A stretch of 9,261 bases of DNA from an uncultured Clostridium sp. (GTDB lineage: Bacteria > Bacillota > Clostridia > TANB77 > CAG-508), in the NCBI GenBank assembly GCA_948465625.1, contig CAOJXM010000027.1, positions 1 to 9,261 on the forward strand. Direction: 5' to 3'. Below, piece by piece: positions 7,390-9,261 of this stretch; the first letter of the stretch is position 1, and every line of letters begins with the position of its first letter. A model generated the notes under the pieces. The model ran no database searches, had not been told where the DNA came from, and saw only the letters and a list, made by a program, of their open reading frames with translations. Made by a program: the position numbers and the translations under genes.

Positions 7390-7614
7390 TTAGCTCTGCA
7401 CTGACTCTGCAAAAGCTTGACAACATTCGAAATCAGTAAATCTAAATATCATCATAACTTCATCTACATAGTCCACTTCCTTTTCCACTTCTCCATTGAA
7501 GTTCTTTACCACATTTCTCAAAAACGCAACATGCCGCAACAGTGTTTGCCTGTTCTTACTGCTTAGTAGAAATGTTTTGGTTGGAACCAACTCGATAGTT
7601 ACATTTTTTTGCAT
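7390..7614 (-). CDS. small protein of unknown function (74 aa)
   Basis: I do not recognise this protein. It is 74 aa, soluble-looking, without a signal peptide or membrane segment. The pattern suggests a compact alpha/beta fold: a first strand (NVTIELVPT), a basic helix (SKNRQTLLRHVAFLRNVVKNF), an acidic strand region (EVEKEVDYVDEVMMIFRF) and a final helix with a CC pair (FECCQAFAESV). It is convincing as a gene because it has a full expression unit: an extended -10 promoter (7671-7699), an AGGAGG site 8 nt before the ATG and a strong palindromic terminator. It stands alone, between ychF and the divergent membrane protein gene. Function cannot be inferred. Confidence 0.8.
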   Translation of the reverse strand: MQKNVTIELVPTKTFLLSSKNRQTLLRHVAFLRNVVKNFNGEVEKEVDYVDEVMMIFRFTDFECCQAFAESVQS

Positions 7615-7670
7615 TTTTGTTTCCTCCTGTATTCTCTACTGATTTTTAGCACTCATGGTGCCATACATCT

Positions 7671-7699
7671 ATTTTACCATTTTTATGTCTATTTGTAAA
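7671..7699 (-). promoter_or_regulatory. sigma-A promoter of the 74-aa gene (extended -10)
   Basis: On the minus strand TTTACA (7694-7699), a 17-nt spacer and TAAAAT (7671-7676) form the promoter, with TGG just before the -10, an extended element. The predicted start is near 7664, giving a leader of about 50 nt. It is divergent from the permease promoter; the two -35 boxes are 15 bp apart, so their regulation could interact. Confidence 0.75.
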
Positions 7700-7714
7700 G
7701 ACCTATTGTAAGTC

Positions 7715-7743
7715 TTGAAATTGATACCAATTTATGGTATTAT
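7715..7743 (+). promoter_or_regulatory. sigma-A promoter of the putative metal exporter, with overlapping dyad
   Basis: TTGAAA (7715-7720), a 17-nt spacer and TATTAT (7738-7743) with an upstream TG (7735-7736) make a good extended promoter. A perfect inverted repeat ATACCA (7724-7729) / TGGTAT (7735-7740), with a 5-nt spacing, covers the spacer and the first half of the -10 box. A protein bound there would block polymerase, so it is a candidate operator. The leader is only about 29 nt, too short for a riboswitch. Confidence 0.7.
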
Positions 7744-7778
7744 AGTAAAGAAAAAATAAACAAAACAGGAGAAAATAT

Positions 7779-8642
7779 ATGTTAGAAGTCTTATTCGATA
7801 CCTTAATGGATGGCATAAAACTATTGCCTTTTTTATTTGTTACCTATTTTATTATGGAATATTTAGAACATAAAACCAGTCAAAAAGCAAAAACGGTTAT
7901 TACCAAATCTGGTAGATTTGGACCTTTGCTTGGTGGAGCCTTAGGAATTGTTCCACAATGTGGCTTTTCTGCTGCATCTGCTAGCCTTTATGCTGGAAAA
8001 ATCATAACCTTAGGAACTTTAATTGCTATCTTTTTATCTACTTCAGATGAAATGATACCCATTTTAATTTCAGAAGCTGCTCCTCTTCCTATTATCTTAA
8101 AAATTTTACTGGTTAAATTTATCATTGGTGTCATAGCAGGTTTTGTAATTGATTTCATCATAAGAATAATAAAAAAGGAAAAAACTCAAGATAGTCACGC
8201 TATTCACGCATTATGCAAACAAGAACATTGTCACTGCGAAAACAGTATTTTAATGTCTTCTATTAAGCATACCCTTAGTATCTTTGTCTTTATCCTTATC
8301 ATTTCTTTGCTCTTTAATGGAATGATTTACTTCATTGGCGAAGATACTTTAGCAAACTTCGTACAAAACAAACCAATTTTAGGTCCGATGTTTGCTTCCC
8401 TTATTGGTTTAATCCCAAACTGTGCCTCTTCTGTCATTCTTACCAAATTATTTTTAAGTAATGTAATTGGAGTTTCTACTATGATAGCAGGATTGTTAAC
8501 TGGTGCAGGAGCTGGCGTTTTAATCCTATTTCGCGTGAATAAAAATTGGAAAGAAAACTTATCTATCCTATTTATCTTATATAGTATTGGTGTCATTTCT
8601 GGAATTTTATTAGAATTAATTGGACTTAGCAATTTTATCTAA
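7779..8642 (+). CDS. putative heavy-metal/manganese exporter, two-repeat membrane protein
   Basis: This 287-aa polytopic inner-membrane protein has about eight to ten hydrophobic segments. It consists of two related halves: GIVPQCGFSAASASLYAGK followed by TLIAIFLSTSDE (about 56-91), and GLIPNCASSVILTKLFLSN followed by AGLLTGAGAG (about 210-246). The PQCG/PNCA pair and the STSDEM motif fit the family known as putative 10-TM heavy-metal exporter (ArsP_2) or 'putative manganese transporter'; this is from memory. The loop between the halves carries a His/Cys cluster (H140, H143, C146, H150, C151, H152, C153), which suggests a metal-binding site. The substrate is not proven. An AGGAG site lies 7 nt before the ATG. 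It has its own promoter with a likely operator. No terminator follows; the next gene's promoter starts at its stop codon. Confidence 0.8.
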   Translation: MLEVLFDTLMDGIKLLPFLFVTYFIMEYLEHKTSQKAKTVITKSGRFGPLLGGALGIVPQCGFSAASASLYAGKIITLGTLIAIFLSTSDEMIPILISEAAPLPIILKILLVKFIIGVIAGFVIDFIIRIIKKEKTQDSHAIHALCKQEHCHCENSILMSSIKHTLSIFVFILIISLLFNGMIYFIGEDTLANFVQNKPILGPMFASLIGLIPNCASSVILTKLFLSNVIGVSTMIAGLLTGAGAGVLILFRVNKNWKENLSILFILYSIGVISGILLELIGLSNFI

Positions 8643-8643
8643 T

Positions 8644-8672
8644 TTGCCAAATACGAAAATTTATTGTATAAT
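8644..8672 (+). promoter_or_regulatory. sigma-A promoter of the 112-aa gene
   Basis: TTGCCA (8644-8649), exactly 17 nt and a perfect TATAAT (8667-8672) begin immediately after the permease stop. The predicted start is near 8679. The gene can therefore be expressed independently, and also by read-through from the permease. Confidence 0.8.
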
Positions 8673-8690
8673 AAAAGTAGACCAAACTTG

Positions 8691-8697
8691 AAAGGAG
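8691..8697 (+). promoter_or_regulatory. ribosome binding site fixing the start of the 112-aa gene
   Basis: AAAGGAG lies 8 nt before the ATG at 8706. An in-frame upstream ATG at 8664 falls inside the promoter and has no such site, so 8706 is preferred. Confidence 0.9.
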
Positions 8698-8705
8698 CTA
8701 ATATT

Positions 8706-9044
8706 ATGCTTAACACAAAGCCAATACCAAATTATGATATCACCAAACGGTATATCCATGGGAAAGGTAAAAGTATTATTAAGCAGATTTCAACAAGTAA
8801 AGAGTTATGCGTCATACCTGGAGAGCCTTGCTCCTATATAACATTTGATGCCAATCTTCTCTTGTTAGCTATGACAACAGAAAAAGCACAAGAAGAGGTC
8901 ATATATGCGGACTATTTCCTCTTACTTAATCATGACAAGGTGTATTATTTTTCTAAAAATACCGCTTGTCGTTATAACCCAAAGAAACAATATGTCCGCT
9001 TCTATGACCCATGCAAATCTTGTCAGTTCATTTTTAGATATTAG
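8706..9044 (+). CDS. unrecognised 112-aa protein with five cysteines
   Basis: I do not recognise this protein. It is a basic, tyrosine-rich 112-aa polypeptide without a signal peptide or clear membrane segment. Cysteines are at 35 and 42 (LCVIPGEPC), 88 (NTACRY) and 103 and 106 (DPCKSC), plus H18 and H76. The C-terminal CxxC and the spaced N-terminal pair could bind a metal or form a redox pair, but no known zinc-ribbon or thioredoxin pattern is complete. The centre (DANLLLLAMTTEKAQEEVIYADYFLLLNHDKVYYF) suggests a helix followed by strands. It follows the putative metal exporter closely, with its own strong promoter and a good ribosome binding site, and is followed by a long hairpin. A metal-related role is only a guess from context. 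Confidence 0.75.
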   Translation: MLNTKPIPNYDITKRYIHGKGKSIIKQISTSKELCVIPGEPCSYITFDANLLLLAMTTEKAQEEVIYADYFLLLNHDKVYYFSKNTACRYNPKKQYVRFYDPCKSCQFIFRY

Positions 9045-9077
9045 TTCCATTTACTGCCGTCCAAGGCGGTAAAACAG

Positions 9078-9124
9078 AAAGAAGAAGAGCAAGAAAGTAA
9101 TTAACTTCCTGCTCTTCTTCTTTT
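9078..9124. terminator. long hairpin terminator between convergent genes
   Basis: AAAGAAGAAGAGCA (9078-9091) and its perfect complement TGCTCTTCTTCTTT (9110-9123) form a 14-bp stem, with an inner region that pairs partly. The T run after it is short on the plus strand (TTTTCT), so efficiency is uncertain. It lies between the 112-aa gene and the minus-strand gene at the right edge and probably serves both. Confidence 0.7.
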
Positions 9125-9170
9125 CTAGGCTTCTCAACTACAATATTTGATGCTATGTTGGGTCTGGTTC

Positions 9171-9261
9171 TTATTCTAGTTCCAATATCTTCTTTACTCG
9201 CTCTATATCTTCTTCTGTTGCCTCTCTTACTCCTTCTAATTCATATGGTATTTTTAATGCT
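9171..9261 (-). CDS. C-terminal end of an unidentified protein (cut by window edge)
   Basis: On the minus strand a frame enters from the right edge and runs 29 codons to a TAA at 9171-9173, ending in EGVREATEEDIERVKKILEL plus a final E. The highly charged, helix-forming tail looks like real protein, and the long hairpin 47 nt after the stop is placed as its terminator. The fragment is too short to name. After the TAA the frame stays open for five more codons (EPDPT) to a second stop. Confidence 0.5.
   Translation of the reverse strand, partial: ALKIPYELEGVREATEEDIERVKKILELE

Noticed and set aside
7744..7778. A yybP-ykoY type manganese riboswitch before the exporter
   Set aside because: The predicted leader is about 29 nt and has no room for such a structure.
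8664..8705. An upstream in-frame ATG for the 112-aa gene, adding 14 residues
   Set aside because: It lies inside the promoter, upstream of the predicted transcription start, and the good ribosome binding site belongs to the ATG at 8706.
9053..9070. Small hairpin ACTGCC/GGCGGT after the 112-aa gene
   Set aside because: It is only 6 bp with a wobble and is followed by an A-run rather than T-run; the longer hairpin at 9078-9124 is the better terminator.
1..9261. tRNA or rRNA genes, CRISPR array, insertion sequence, prophage or toxin-antitoxin pair
   Set aside because: No repeat-spacer pattern, transposase frame, cloverleaf or typical toxin-antitoxin gene pair was seen on either strand.

Overview
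The window looks like a chromosomal segment of a low-G+C Firmicute, most likely a member of the Clostridia. The evidence is the strong A+T bias, near-consensus sigma-A promoters, canonical AGGAGG ribosome binding sites, the serS-engB order followed by a clostridial DUF4364-type gene, and an M18 aminopeptidase of the ApeA type. I see no prophage, insertion sequence, CRISPR array, tRNA or rRNA. Most of the window is housekeeping DNA; the less-described material is in the right third and in one short intergenic repeat.

Left part (1-1345, minus): the N-terminal 448 codons of uvrA (excinuclease ABC subunit A), running off the left edge. A near-perfect promoter (1391-1419) drives it. It diverges from the serS promoter (1478-1506), which starts a three-gene plus-strand operon: serS (1584-2870), engB/ysxC (2882-3463) and a DUF4364-like winged-helix protein (3487-4035). 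The operon ends in a bidirectional hairpin (4019-4050) whose left arm is still coding sequence.

Middle part (4053-7265, minus): read in the direction of transcription, ychF, then an M18 aminopeptidase coupled to it (the ribosome binding site overlaps the ychF stop), then upp. Between the aminopeptidase and upp lies a compact repeat of about 50 bp (4727-4775), with two direct copies of AAAGAAYCGTCCC around an inverted repeat. It resembles the short REP-like repeats scattered in clostridial genomes and contributes the aminopeptidase stop codon. upp has no convincing promoter of its own and may depend on read-through across this element.

Right part (7341-9261): a short orphan gene (74 aa, minus) with its own extended -10 promoter and a 22-bp palindromic terminator. 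Divergent from it is a two-repeat membrane protein of the putative heavy-metal/manganese exporter type (7779-8642), whose promoter contains a perfect 6-bp dyad over the -10 region. Then comes an unrecognised 112-aa protein with five cysteines (8706-9044), which has its own promoter starting right at the permease stop codon. A long hairpin (9078-9124) separates it from the last 29 codons of an unidentified minus-strand gene that enters from the right edge.

How they work together: the left and middle genes serve DNA repair, tRNA charging, ribosome assembly, peptide turnover and uracil salvage. The right-hand permease and the cysteine-bearing protein could form a small metal-handling unit, but that is inference from context only.
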